From Chitinophagaceae bacterium (GTDB taxonomy: Bacteria > Bacteroidota > Bacteroidia > Chitinophagales > Chitinophagaceae): a DNA stretch of 64,000 nucleotides. The notes beneath the pieces are model-generated. The model was given only the letters and a program-made list of their open reading frames with translations, ran no database searches and was not told where the DNA came from. The position numbers and the translations under genes are program-made. Below, one piece after another: positions 43,201 to 52,129 of the stretch. The stretch spans positions 1 to 64,000 of the forward strand of contig CANGWB010000008.1 of assembly GCA_947457465.1 (NCBI GenBank), in the 5' to 3' direction. The stretch's first letter is position 1, and the number at the start of each line of letters is the position of its first letter.

Positions 43201-43468
43201 AGCTTTCATTGAAAGAGACGTGAATTGGTTCCGTCTGCGTGACTTGACAATCAATTACACGCTTCCCAAGAATTTCCTGAAACAATTCAAGGCCTTGAGT
43301 CTGTTTATGACCGCAAATGACCTGGTACTGCTGACCAACTATAGCGGAGCAGATCCTGCTGTAAATGGTAACACCGCAGGTAGTTTCGGTGTAGGTGCAT
43401 TCGGCTTTGATTACGGTACACTCCCTTCTCCTGTTCAGGTCAACTTTGGTATCAGAGCTTCCTTTTGA
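40238..43468 (+). CDS. SusC/RagA family TonB-linked outer-membrane transporter
   Basis: A 1076-residue outer-membrane uptake channel. The order is signal peptide (to MYAQ), carboxypeptidase-regulatory-like domain (TISGTILAEENQSPLSGVTIRVKG), plug domain (NFLNSLQGRVAGL..., LRGFNSLSLSNQPLYVVDG) and a 22-strand barrel ending in an aromatic residue (RASF). It pairs with SusD to import large nutrients, glycans or peptides, powered by TonB. The ORF track begins at a TTG; the ATG at 40238 opens the signal peptide. No glycoside hydrolase, sulfatase or regulator is adjacent, so the substrate cannot be inferred. Confidence 0.96.
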   Translation: MRKFRFVLAILSLFLLWTPDMYAQQRTISGTILAEENQSPLSGVTIRVKGTRRVAQTDANGKFSIQVTDGETLQISYVGYVTQDIKVGSNTTLGIKLKTSDNTMGEVVVTAMDIKRNPRSLGYSVQTVKGDEVQETQRENFLNSLQGRVAGLTLDQTSGVAGASSSVVLRGFNSLSLSNQPLYVVDGVILDNQTINETSSGGQGIGLASDRPNRNNDYQNRIADINPNDIETITVLKGPEATALYGSQASSGAIVITTKRPKTAKLAVQYDNSFRFQQVTRWPEVNNDYANGSNGVGTNTFQYFGPRWAAGTQLFDNKKEFFQMGKAMTHNLGVDFGFKKSMFRFSGSYFDQQGVVPENNFRRYNFRLSNTTKFWKDKIEVMPSIAYIKSQNNKVLRSAGGYLLALLAWPSNNDVRNYEDLSTGDKLDLFSGLSANGEVDNPLFNVKKNRAYDETDRITGSLGININPTKWWSVSGRFGYDTYDLNGYWFYHPQSFYVSAGNGGSLDQYWRKFIGYNHTITSTFKKNIGKHLNMRLMVGTMWQDYETRMWAVSGTNIVDNVNTADGKMYRTPRDANGDLIVGGTPVVVSDRDLQTLLGNYMDSTVTRRNTRLRLLRNAFGEYNRQILRQGAYFGEFSMSYKNYAFFSYTHRFEEASTLPSQNRKYNYPGGSLSLIMSDIIPSIKKNGVVSYWKLRTSLAGTARLNTPYSTQSVFVNNFASGGGFSYGFFNNSPDLAPERQSTYELGTEFRLFNNRLNMDVTYYNTKNKGQIIQNFRLSYGTGFVLNTQNAASTQNQGVEISVDYDMIKKKGLVWNMRFNFNRMWNQVTDMPRNVSEYYISDTWLYGNARGGLVRGGSTTSITAFGYARNNAGQILINPANGLPVGDGIFTVKGDRNPAFTLGWNNSIRWGNWRVSMLWDLKVGGDIFNGTNAYLTRIGKSNLTADRYTPRVIQGVLNDGLQNSATPTANTITVIPAYNEQYYTTMPEEAFIERDVNWFRLRDLTINYTLPKNFLKQFKALSLFMTANDLVLLTNYSGADPAVNGNTAGSFGVGAFGFDYGTLPSPVQVNFGIRASF

Positions 43469-43487
43469 TCAATAAATATTCAGAAAA

Positions 43488-45134
43488 ATGAAACATACAT
43501 ATAAAACCATCCTTTGGCCCATCGCAGCGCTGATTGCCCTTGGCTTTTCTTCCTGCAGCAAGAAGATAGATGAGGCCTACAAAAATCCGAACGCAGATGT
43601 TCGAGTCCCGGTTGAATCAATGCTTCCGGGGATCATCGGTAACTTGGTCGGCAGTTCATCGGCTCAGGGTAGCGCATATGGTACCGCCAATGATGGTCTA
43701 ATCATCGGCCGCTATGTTCAATACTGGGCAACAAATGCTTCCGGTAACCAATTCGATCAAATGGGTGGCGCCACTGGAGCCTCAGATCTTCTGGGTTCCA
43801 TCTGGGCCATGCACTACTACGGCATGGGTCAAAACCTGCAGCGTATGATTGAATGGGGTAAAGAAGAAAAGAAATGGGATTATGTGGGAGTTGGTCACGC
43901 CCTCCTTTCCTGGAGTTGGTTGACGCTTACCACTACCTATGGCGAGGCAATCCTCAAACAAGCATTCGATGCGAATCTGCTTGTTTTTAACTACGACACC
44001 CAAGAGGAAATGTATGCGGAGTGCCGCAAGCAAGCGCATATCGCACTGAATTACCTGAACAGTACGGCAGATAATGTAAGCCAAGCTAATTTGGCTCGCG
44101 GAGATGCCTATTTCTATAATGGCGACCGTGAAAAATGGAAAAAGTTTGTCTATTCTGTGTTGGCACGTAGCTTCAACCACCTGACCAACAAAAGCATCTA
44201 CCAGCCCGATTCTGTGATCGCCTATGGAAATCTCGGTATCAACAGTACTGCTGATGATGCAACCGCTAAATTTCAAGCATCTGGTCTTTCCGGAACTTTT
44301 AATTTCTACGGACCATTCCGTTCGAATGTAGGTGCCCTTCGTCAATCTCGTTTTGCGGTTGATCTCATGACCGGATTGAGCACCATGTTCACTGGTGTTA
44401 CCGATCCTCGTACCCCTTACCTGCTCAGAGAAAATACCAACGGTACCTTCCGCGGTATTCGTCCGAACAGAGGAACTGACGGATTGGCAACAAATGACCA
44501 GCCTCGTAATTTCTGGGGTGGCCTGTTCTCTTCAACTGCGGCACCCGGAACTGATGTTGATGCGCGATACATCTTTAGAAATGGATCACCTTTCCCGATC
44601 CTGACAGCTGCCGAAAATCATTTCATGAAAGCTGAAGCGTATCTGCGTAAAGGGGCTTCTTTCGCTTCTCAGGCTCGACAGTCCTATATCGACGGCATCA
44701 ATGCCAGTTTCGATATGCTGATGAATACACCGGATTACCACAACAATGTTCCTGTGGCTATGCAGATCACATCTGCCACGCGTGCTGCCTTTCTGGCGAA
44801 CCCTGCCGTGGTTCCTGCTGCCGGTAGCCTGACTCGCTCCCACATCATGCTGCAGAAATATATTGCCATGTACGGATGGGGCTTACAGGAAACCTGGGTC
44901 GATATGCGTCGCTATCACTACACCGACCTCGATCCGGCAACGGGTCTGCAAGTGTATGCCGGTTTCACTCCTCCCTCCGGAATCGACCTGTTTACCAACA
45001 ATGCCGGAAAATTGGTCTATCGAGCGCGCCCACGCTACAACTCAGAGTATCTGTATAACATAGCAGCTTTACAAAGCGTCGGTGGACTAGCCTTGGATTA
45101 TCACACTAAAGAACAATGGTTCTCACTGCCCTGA
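43488..45134 (+). CDS. SusD/RagB family nutrient-binding lipoprotein
   Basis: A 548-residue outer-membrane lipoprotein with lipobox LGFSSCSKK (Cys23). It belongs to the SusD-like group; helical TPR-type segments (YAECRKQAHIALNYLN, ENHFMKAEAYLRKGASFASQARQSYIDGI) and the QETWVDMRRYHY motif near the C-terminus fit the SusD-like_2 subgroup. It forms the lid over the SusC barrel. It starts 19 bases after susC and is followed 12 bases later by a DUF4397 lipoprotein gene. Confidence 0.95.
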   Translation: MKHTYKTILWPIAALIALGFSSCSKKIDEAYKNPNADVRVPVESMLPGIIGNLVGSSSAQGSAYGTANDGLIIGRYVQYWATNASGNQFDQMGGATGASDLLGSIWAMHYYGMGQNLQRMIEWGKEEKKWDYVGVGHALLSWSWLTLTTTYGEAILKQAFDANLLVFNYDTQEEMYAECRKQAHIALNYLNSTADNVSQANLARGDAYFYNGDREKWKKFVYSVLARSFNHLTNKSIYQPDSVIAYGNLGINSTADDATAKFQASGLSGTFNFYGPFRSNVGALRQSRFAVDLMTGLSTMFTGVTDPRTPYLLRENTNGTFRGIRPNRGTDGLATNDQPRNFWGGLFSSTAAPGTDVDARYIFRNGSPFPILTAAENHFMKAEAYLRKGASFASQARQSYIDGINASFDMLMNTPDYHNNVPVAMQITSATRAAFLANPAVVPAAGSLTRSHIMLQKYIAMYGWGLQETWVDMRRYHYTDLDPATGLQVYAGFTPPSGIDLFTNNAGKLVYRARPRYNSEYLYNIAALQSVGGLALDYHTKEQWFSLP

Positions 45135-45146
45135 TAACCCTTAAAA

Positions 45147-45893
45147 ATGAACAACATGAAAAAAAATCAGAAATACACCTTGGGGTTAGGTTTAATAGCC
45201 ACCCTGGCTATGACACTGGTAGCCTGTGAGAAATCATTCGATGAAAAGATCAACCTGAACAGCGATACGCCGGGTAATACTGTTGTGCAGCTTTACATGG
45301 CTACGGTTGGTGCTTCTCGTAACTATGTGTACGTGGATGGCCGTCCTCAGAATGGAGCTGCTTTATCCTCCGGTAGTGTTTTCCCCACTACTGGCTACGG
45401 ATTCATGGTGCCTTCCGGTTCTAGAGCTTTCTTATTGCGTGATACACTGAGCACCACCACTCAGGTGCCACTCAGCTTCGCTAACATCCTAGATCGGGGT
45501 AAGAATTACACCATTTTTGCCTACGATACGATCTCTGCGGTAAAGCAAAAGACCGTTGTTACGGATATCGTTATTCCAGCCGATACCACTTGCCGTGTTC
45601 GATTTGCGCATTTTGCCTACTCTCCTACATTAATGCCCAACATCGATCTTTTTTCATTCAAGCGTGCTGGTAACGTAGTCAGTAACATTGCGCCAACTGA
45701 CGTAAGTACCTATGTTCCCTTCGCCTCCGCGCTGAATGACACTTTGCAAGTTCGTGAGGCCGGAACAACGAACGTGCTGGCACAGTTGAACGGATTCTTT
45801 CCAACGCAGAAAAGAAGTTACACACTGATCTATCGCGGTTCACACCGTGGAGCCGCTGCTGTACGTTTTCTCAGTTCATTCGTGAACTATTGA
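45147..45893 (+). CDS. DUF4397 domain lipoprotein of the Sus operon
   Basis: A 248-residue lipoprotein with lipobox MTLVACEKS. The DUF4397 beta-sandwich appears as VVQLYMATVGASRNYVYVDG and again as RVRFAHFAYSPTLMPNIDLF, suggesting two related halves. Surface-exposed DUF4397 proteins often accompany SusC/SusD pairs, but their ligand is unknown. The start may be the ATG at 45147 or the one at 45156 (MKKNQKY). It is the last gene before a bidirectional terminator. Confidence 0.85.
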   Translation: MNNMKKNQKYTLGLGLIATLAMTLVACEKSFDEKINLNSDTPGNTVVQLYMATVGASRNYVYVDGRPQNGAALSSGSVFPTTGYGFMVPSGSRAFLLRDTLSTTTQVPLSFANILDRGKNYTIFAYDTISAVKQKTVVTDIVIPADTTCRVRFAHFAYSPTLMPNIDLFSFKRAGNVVSNIAPTDVSTYVPFASALNDTLQVREAGTTNVLAQLNGFFPTQKRSYTLIYRGSHRGAAAVRFLSSFVNY

Positions 45894-45914
45894 TCGGATA
45901 GAACTCTCAATATA

Positions 45915-45943
45915 AAATGCCGCCCATTCGGGCGGCATTTTTA
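45915..45943. terminator. Bidirectional rho-independent terminator
   Basis: AAATGCCGCCC-ATTC-GGGCGGCATTT followed by TTTA forms a perfect 11-bp stem. It separates the Sus operon from the convergent SpmA/SpmB-like gene. Confidence 0.9.
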
Positions 45944-45967
45944 TTTTCGGGTCTGTGCCCCGCAACA

Positions 45968-47365
45968 TCAGGCGAAGAACAGGTAAGCCAACCCGATTGA
46001 GGTAATGATCCCGACCAAGTCCGCCAGCAGCATGGAACCGATCGCATATCGGGTGTTCCTGATACCCACCGATCCGAAATAAACAGCTACGATGTAAAAG
46101 GTAGTGTCAGAGGATCCCTGCAGGATACAAGACAATTTCCCGGCAAAAGAATCGGGCCCGAAGGTTTTCATCGTATCGGCCATTAAGCCTCTTGCGGCTC
46201 CACCGCTGAACGGTTTAACCAACGCCGTTGGCAAGCCGTCTACAAATCGTGTATCAGCCCCCATGGCTCCGAACAAGTATTTCATCCCGTCAATGATGGC
46301 ATCGAAACTGCCACTGACCCGCAGCATACTGATCGCCACGAGCATACCCACCAGATATGGAATGATGCGGACAGCGGTTTCAAACCCCCCTTTGGCCCCT
46401 TCTACGAAAGCGGAAAAGAGATCGATCTTTTTATAAACCCCACCCAATACGATCAGAAATACGATCAAAAGCAAAAGCCCGTTTCCGATCAAACCGGAAA
46501 CAGATTCCAGATCGGCTCGGGTTAGGTTGGCCAAAAACAAAACCAATCCCGCTACTAAAAAAGACGCTACCCCGATCCACAGAAAAAGTACAGGTTGAAA
46601 AAGACGGATGCCTTGTTTCCATGAGACAATGATCAACGCGGCCAAGGTGGCCACATAGGTGGCGATCATGCAGGGAATGAAAATATCGGTCGGATTGGCT
46701 GCCCCCAAGCCTGCTCGCATGGCAATGATGGTCACCGGTATAAGTGTGAGGCCTGATGCATGCAAACACAAAAACAGGATCTGGGCATTCGAGGCACGAT
46801 CGGCACTCGGGTTCAAGGTCTGCAAGCTTTCCATGGCTTTCAATCCGAACGGTGTCGCCGCATTGTCTAACCCCAGGAGATTGGCTGAAAAATTCATCAT
46901 CATGTGTCCGTGTGCGGGATGACCGGCCGGCACCTCCGGAAAGATCCGGGTGAAGAATGGGGCAATTAACCGGGAGAGGAATCTAACCCCCCCTGCTTTT
47001 TCCGCGATCTGCATCAGTCCCATGAACAGCGTCATCACCCCGATTAGGCCCAGACACAGATTCACGGCATCCTTACAGGTTTCCAGTATTCCATTCACCG
47101 ATTGGTGACGAACAGCGATTATCTGATCCCCTTCTCTCCTGTAGGTCAGTTTACCCTCGGTATACCGATTAGCGATGGAAAGTCCGCTTATTACGGAAGC
47201 TGGCGCCTGAGATAGTGCCATCTCTCTCACCTTGGTTGAATCCCCAGACTTTCCGATCACCATTTGAGAGAAAATGGCCTTCTCAGCCGGGTGGCTGAGG
47301 AATTGGAAAGTGGCTACCAATAAGGCAATGAGTATGAAAGCAGACCAGAGTCGAGACAGCGCCAT
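45968..47365 (-). CDS. Fused SpmA/SpmB-type nucleoside-recognition membrane protein
   Basis: A 465-residue inner-membrane protein with about ten helices. It carries two Gate (nucleoside recognition) domains fused in one chain: the SpmA-like half has LNICLGLIGVMTLFMGLMQIAEKAGG-type sequence and the NFSANLLGLDNAATPFGLKAME motif; the SpmB-like half has FVEGAKGGFETAVRIIPYLVGM and PFSGGAARGLMAD. In spore formers the two proteins act in spore-core dehydration; in non-sporulating Bacteroidota the substrate is unknown. A weak TATATTCG box lies at 47413-47420 on the minus strand. Confidence 0.87.
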   Translation of the reverse strand: MALSRLWSAFILIALLVATFQFLSHPAEKAIFSQMVIGKSGDSTKVREMALSQAPASVISGLSIANRYTEGKLTYRREGDQIIAVRHQSVNGILETCKDAVNLCLGLIGVMTLFMGLMQIAEKAGGVRFLSRLIAPFFTRIFPEVPAGHPAHGHMMMNFSANLLGLDNAATPFGLKAMESLQTLNPSADRASNAQILFLCLHASGLTLIPVTIIAMRAGLGAANPTDIFIPCMIATYVATLAALIIVSWKQGIRLFQPVLFLWIGVASFLVAGLVLFLANLTRADLESVSGLIGNGLLLLIVFLIVLGGVYKKIDLFSAFVEGAKGGFETAVRIIPYLVGMLVAISMLRVSGSFDAIIDGMKYLFGAMGADTRFVDGLPTALVKPFSGGAARGLMADTMKTFGPDSFAGKLSCILQGSSDTTFYIVAVYFGSVGIRNTRYAIGSMLLADLVGIITSIGLAYLFFA

Positions 47366-47427
47366 TGGAGAGGTTTAGGGATGAGAGATGAGCGTTGAGA
47401 TAACTTAGCATTCGAATATAAGGAGAA

Positions 47428-47456
47428 TTGAGAGAGTCCACAGATGGTTATCTTTG
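47428..47456 (+). promoter_or_regulatory. Promoter of ychF
   Basis: TTG (47428-47430), 18 bases, then TATCTTTG (47449-47456), exact matches at Bacteroidota spacing. The predicted leader is about 60 nt. The ORF-track start lies on the -33 element itself, supporting the later ATG. Confidence 0.68.
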
Positions 47457-47477
47457 CGCCCAACTTGAATACTCGGA

Positions 47478-47516
47478 GTCTAAACCCTCTAAACTTCCTA
47501 AACTCTCTAAACTTCT
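47478..47516 (+). repeat. TCTAAAC direct repeats in the ychF leader
   Basis: Four imperfect copies of (T)CTAAAC(Y)C stand in a row: TCTAAACCC, TCTAAACTTC, CTAAACTC, TCTAAACTTC. They lie in the predicted untranslated leader, ending a few bases before the ychF ATG. They are pyrimidine/A-rich and could affect translation or be a slipped-strand expansion. Confidence 0.6.
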
Positions 47517-47520
47517 AATA

Positions 47521-48618
47521 ATGGCTTTACAGGCAGGTATCGTCGGACTCCCAAACGTTGGAAAATCAACCCTCTTCAATGCGGTCAGTAACAGCGCCAA
47601 AGCGCAGGCCAGCAATTATCGTTTTTGCACAATCGATCCCAACGTAGGACTCGTAGATGTACCGGATCCCCGTCTCCAAAAACTGGCAGAACTGGTAAAC
47701 CCCGAGCGAGTCGTGCCCACTCAAATTGAGATCGTAGACATAGCCGGCTTGGTCCGTGGCGCCAGTAAGGGTGAAGGACTCGGCAACAAATTTCTGGGTA
47801 ACATTCGCGAGGTGGATGCCATCATTCATGTGATCCGCTGCTTTGAAGACGAAAACATCCTCCGCGATGAAGGCGCCATCAATCCGGTAGGCGATAAAGA
47901 GATCATCGATACCGAACTGCAACTCAAGGATCTGGAAAGTGTCGAAAAAAAGGCCCAACGAACCGAAAAACTGGCCAAGACAGATCCCAAAATGAAAGCT
48001 GAACTGGAGGTACTCAAGCGCTGTCAGGCCCATCTCGAACAAGGAAAAAGCATCCGTTCACTTGATATCTCGAAAGAAGAACGACCCGCCATCGCCGACC
48101 TTTTCCTGCTCACTGAAAAGCCTGTTCTCTATGTAGCCAACGTAGATGAAGCTTCCATGCATACCGGAAATAAATATTCCGATGCCCTTGCACAAATGGC
48201 TGCAGCAGAAGGCGCTGAGATCATCATTATGAACAACACGATCGAGGCGCAGATCTCAGAAATGGAAAATCCGGACGACAAACAACTCTTCATGGAAGAG
48301 TATAAAATGAAAGCCCCGGCACTAAATCGATTGATCCACTCCGCATACCAACTCTTGAAATTATATACCTATTTCACCGCTGGTGTGCAGGAGGTGCGTG
48401 CCTGGACTATCCAGCAAGGATGGAAGGCGCCTCAAGCCGCAGGAGTCATTCACACCGATTTTGAAAAGGGATTCATTAAAGCAGAGGTGATCGGGTATGA
48501 TGACTATGTACAATACGGATCAGAATCGGCCTGCCGGGAGGCCGGCAAGCTTCGTATCGAAGGCAAAGAGTACATCGTGAAAGATGGCGATGTGATGCAT
48601 TTCCGCTTCAACGTCTAA
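47521..48618 (+). CDS. ychF: Ribosome-binding ATPase YchF
   Basis: A 365-residue Obg-family P-loop protein. G1 is GLPNVGKS (9-16); [12 protein letters not shown] and DIAGLV follow. The G4 position reads NVDE instead of NKxD, the known reason YchF prefers ATP. The C-terminal TGS domain ([19 protein letters not shown]) is intact. It binds ribosomes and responds to redox stress in other bacteria. The ORF track adds 31 residues from the promoter and leader; the ATG at 47521 is chosen. Its TAA abuts the convergent outer-membrane protein gene (TAATCA). Confidence 0.97.
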   Translation: MALQAGIVGLPNVGKSTLFNAVSNSAKAQASNYRFCTIDPNVGLVDVPDPRLQKLAELVNPERVVPTQIEIVDIAGLVRGASKGEGLGNKFLGNIREVDAIIHVIRCFEDENILRDEGAINPVGDKEIIDTELQLKDLESVEKKAQRTEKLAKTDPKMKAELEVLKRCQAHLEQGKSIRSLDISKEERPAIADLFLLTEKPVLYVANVDEASMHTGNKYSDALAQMAAAEGAEIIIMNNTIEAQISEMENPDDKQLFMEEYKMKAPALNRLIHSAYQLLKLYTYFTAGVQEVRAWTIQQGWKAPQAAGVIHTDFEKGFIKAEVIGYDDYVQYGSESACREAGKLRIEGKEYIVKDGDVMHFRFNV

Positions 48619-51600
48619 TCAGAATAGCGCCGTAACCCCTGCTCTACCTAAATGCACCACCCGAGACGAGCCGGCTTTACGACCATCGTATTGAATACTC
48701 AATTCAAGGTTGTTGATCAGACGCTTGGTGAAACCGAGCGACCAAACCCAGTTCACGCCGGGTAATAATCCCTCCAACATCATAAAACTGACTGCGGTAT
48801 TGGCCGGATGTGGATATCGGATCGATTGATAATTCAATCTTCCCGTTAGGCTGCTTCGCTGTAATTGGTTCCACCGGCCTTCCGTATTCAAGGAATGAGC
48901 CGTTGAACGCTCACCCCCAAATAACGGGTCGTTGGCTTTTTGGCTGAATTTATAAGATGTCGTTACCCGAAATTTTGTTGTTCGAATGAAGTTGACTGAT
49001 GGCTCCAGTGAGTAGAATTCGATATCATAATTCCGATTGGCAAATTGAGGCGTGAATAGTCCCTGTTGCCCCTGCTTAGCCAATAATTGCAACGATACCG
49101 AACGATTGAGATTCAATCTGGCTTTTGATTGCCACTCTTGCAATATCCGACTCTCATACCCGTACGTAAGCAATGACTTACCTGCATTTCGATAATAGGT
49201 TATATCCATGCCGGCCACCGAGCTGAAACGATTAAAGGTGATGGTGTGCGTCCAACTCGATTGCTGGTTGATCAAGGAAGTATCGTTGATCGGTTTCCCG
49301 AACGGATTTTGAAGCGGACTTCCACCCGCAAGTTGTTTTTGACTCAACAATAAAGTGGATTGGTAACCCCAGCGGGCAATGAATTTTCGAATCCCGGTCA
49401 ATTCTTTTCCCTGCCAGTAATTACGCGGACTCAGTTCCAGCCGGTAATTGAAGTTGCTGTAATTCGCTTTTACAAATTGATTAGTGGGGGTGAAAATCCG
49501 TATAAATCGTGACTGATCCGGAAAGATGGCCCGCTCAAATTCATTCAATTGTTGGATGCCGTCGTTGTTGTAATCGATCCAGGCATATTCACCTTGTCCG
49601 GCCGGCACCTGAAAATAAGAAAAGTCCCTGCGTTGCTCCTGCCCTGTTCCGGCCTCATACAAAGCATTGCCTTGAAACAACCCATTCCATTCTTTGAATA
49701 CATACTCGAGCCGACCGAGAAAGGTTGATTCATCACGCTGCCGGGAAACACGTGGATCAATCACCAGCAGACGCCTAACCGTCAAGTTTCCGAAAAGCTG
49801 CCGATTTTGGCTTTTTTCAAATGAGAATTGCAGGTTACCATTCATACTTCGATCTGCCATCTTCCATTCTTTTCCAACCGCTCCCCTGTCGGCCCTGGAA
49901 AAGAATTGCAAGGTCCAATTGTTTTTCCAGTCTTCCGGAGATCGCCAATAAGCCGTCCACACATCAAAGAAAAACGAGTTGAATTGTATTGTATCTGCAG
50001 CCTTGTCGAGAATACGATTACGTTCCAGTTGATAATTCAGTCCGATCCTAGTTCTCCAGATCTGCTCCAAACGCTTTGAAATATCGATACGGGGACGGAG
50101 AAAATTACCCGACAGATCGGTCTTTGAAAAAGATGTTTGAATGAATTGGTCATCTAGCTGCCATCCTTTCCATTGATGCCGATGACCGATCATAGTCTGG
50201 ATACCCTTGTAGTCATTTCCTCTCGAATAATGAACGATTCGAGCGCTGATCTCTTGTTGTTGCGAATCTCGCAATGACCAGGAACCTTGCAGTAACTGCT
50301 CTTTTAAAAATAGATTGGCGGGTAACGCATCCAATCCCCAATCACGAGTGAACTCAATGCTCCGAAGACGCTCCAATGGCCTGAATTTTTGGTCGACCCA
50401 CTCACCCTCCAATGCCATCTCCGACCTGTATCGCTTGATCAAGGAGATCGTCCTCGTATCTGAAAGACGGATCTTCCCGGCCCAACCTCTGTCATCATTT
50501 CCTTCCCGGCTGGAAAATGTATTTACATCATTATTACTGGTGGCCACCTCAGCGAGCAGCGTGGTCCGATCATCAAATCGATGCGAGACACCGGCGTTCA
50601 TGAGTTGCTGACGACGAGGGGCGATCAGCAGTTGGATCGGTTCAAAATTGCCTTGTTTGACTCCACCGATTGGCGCTACGTATTTATAGACCTTACCATT
50701 GGCGCCGTTGAAATCAGTTACATAATTGCCTTTACCTGGCCCCAGTTCAGTGAAGGCCAACCGAAACCGAGCCAGTAACGGATCGGTTGAGTACCGATAA
50801 AAAGAATCCGTTCCGGTATAGATCTTCTCATACAAGATCTTGTCGGCTGCAAACGTATCCACTTGTGCCGTGGGGTAAAAGGCGTTTTGGATACTGTCTC
50901 CCACCTCAGATAGAAATTGCCGTTGACGGGCATCCAGTGTTTGGTTAATGGGGCTGTTTCTGGAATCTGAATTATTAAAAGCGCCTACAAAGAATTTCCA
51001 TTTTTTAGCGACAGACAGCTCTTGTCGAAGAAATAAATTGGTGTTCAGATAATTGCGTTCAGCAAATTCAAATTCCACCTGGATACGGCTGTCTTTTGTT
51101 ATCATTCGCTTGGGCGTGAAGGTGATCTCTGCTGTATTGTAATTGATCACATAATCCTGATCCTCTCCTCGCTGCAGCAGCAAACCATCATAATAAACAC
51201 GTTCCGTATTGGCCAAAACCACGAAAAAGAATTCCCCGTTCGGCCCTCGCAAACGATAAGGTCCTTGATTCCCCTCCCCGGGTACGATCTCTTGACGAGC
51301 GAATTTGCCCTTGGCAATGGAAGCACTGACCATCGTTGAACCACTGATGTCTTTCCCGAATGACTGACGGGTCTGAAAAGAAACGCCTTGCATTCGTTTG
51401 TAAAAGCGCAAATAATGCGATCGATCTTCTCGTATGTCTATATCCCCCAAGTGTAATTGCCAGGGATCTTTTTGAAATCGGATATAAACTTGATCGAATT
51501 CATTCAGTTGTTGGGTACTTCCGTCTGGCTGAATGGGGAGATTATTATCTGTGATCGCTGCTTCTAGTTGAATACTATCTCCTAACATGCCTGAAAGCTG

Positions 51601-52086
51601 CAGATTCAGGGTACTGTTCACAACGGCATCCTGCGCATTACCGAATCCGATCTGTCTACCAATGCTTCCATCGGCTCGAATGTTTCCGAATGAAAATCCA
51701 CCTGAGGTTCCCGTACCGGGTGAATTTCCCTTGAAGGGCATCACATAGAAACGATTCTTTACACTGTCGTACCGATTTCTGGCAGATACTTGTACAAGTG
51801 AGAAGGGAAAAACCCGATACTGAATGATGACACTATCAGCTGAGGGAGCTTTAACCCAAATAAGTAGCGATCGCTCTGGCAGGATTCTATACTGTTCCGG
51901 AGCTACACCATCGATATGCCAGCTAGCTGGTACGAGGCTGCAGGTATCTACCTGGATGCTATCTGTGCGAGTGGAGAGAAAGCGAACCCGAATGTTGGAA
52001 GATGGGGGTATCGAAGGCCCTAATTGAGCTTGACTGACTCCTAAAAGTGTCAGTTGCAAAAAGACAAGTAGCAATAGGCGATTCAC
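48619..52086 (-). CDS. Large uncharacterised outer-membrane beta-barrel protein
   Basis: A 1155-residue protein not assigned to a named family. It begins at a GTG with a signal peptide (NRLLLLVFLQLTLLGVSQAQ). Residues ~25-120 look like a small beta domain. A plug-like segment follows (GGFSFGNIRADGSIGRQIGFGNAQDAVVNSTLNLQLSG, ~145-185, and WQLHLGDIDIREDRSHYLRFYKRMQG). The rest is a long series of amphipathic strands ending in Phe, as in outer-membrane barrels. An EF-hand-like loop DYNNDGIQQLNE lies near residue 836. It may be a transporter or secretion channel. It abuts ychF tail to tail and precedes no obvious partner. Confidence 0.75.
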   Translation of the reverse strand: MNRLLLLVFLQLTLLGVSQAQLGPSIPPSSNIRVRFLSTRTDSIQVDTCSLVPASWHIDGVAPEQYRILPERSLLIWVKAPSADSVIIQYRVFPFSLVQVSARNRYDSVKNRFYVMPFKGNSPGTGTSGGFSFGNIRADGSIGRQIGFGNAQDAVVNSTLNLQLSGMLGDSIQLEAAITDNNLPIQPDGSTQQLNEFDQVYIRFQKDPWQLHLGDIDIREDRSHYLRFYKRMQGVSFQTRQSFGKDISGSTMVSASIAKGKFARQEIVPGEGNQGPYRLRGPNGEFFFVVLANTERVYYDGLLLQRGEDQDYVINYNTAEITFTPKRMITKDSRIQVEFEFAERNYLNTNLFLRQELSVAKKWKFFVGAFNNSDSRNSPINQTLDARQRQFLSEVGDSIQNAFYPTAQVDTFAADKILYEKIYTGTDSFYRYSTDPLLARFRLAFTELGPGKGNYVTDFNGANGKVYKYVAPIGGVKQGNFEPIQLLIAPRRQQLMNAGVSHRFDDRTTLLAEVATSNNDVNTFSSREGNDDRGWAGKIRLSDTRTISLIKRYRSEMALEGEWVDQKFRPLERLRSIEFTRDWGLDALPANLFLKEQLLQGSWSLRDSQQQEISARIVHYSRGNDYKGIQTMIGHRHQWKGWQLDDQFIQTSFSKTDLSGNFLRPRIDISKRLEQIWRTRIGLNYQLERNRILDKAADTIQFNSFFFDVWTAYWRSPEDWKNNWTLQFFSRADRGAVGKEWKMADRSMNGNLQFSFEKSQNRQLFGNLTVRRLLVIDPRVSRQRDESTFLGRLEYVFKEWNGLFQGNALYEAGTGQEQRRDFSYFQVPAGQGEYAWIDYNNDGIQQLNEFERAIFPDQSRFIRIFTPTNQFVKANYSNFNYRLELSPRNYWQGKELTGIRKFIARWGYQSTLLLSQKQLAGGSPLQNPFGKPINDTSLINQQSSWTHTITFNRFSSVAGMDITYYRNAGKSLLTYGYESRILQEWQSKARLNLNRSVSLQLLAKQGQQGLFTPQFANRNYDIEFYSLEPSVNFIRTTKFRVTTSYKFSQKANDPLFGGERSTAHSLNTEGRWNQLQRSSLTGRLNYQSIRYPHPANTAVSFMMLEGLLPGVNWVWSLGFTKRLINNLELSIQYDGRKAGSSRVVHLGRAGVTALF

Positions 52087-52129
52087 GAAGGGGATTCTCC
52101 GTAAAAATATCGCTTATTTGGCCTGATGC

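Noticed and set aside
47566-48042. 158-residue minus-strand ORF inside ychF
   Set aside because: It is antisense to a fully conserved ATPase gene and has no domain signature.
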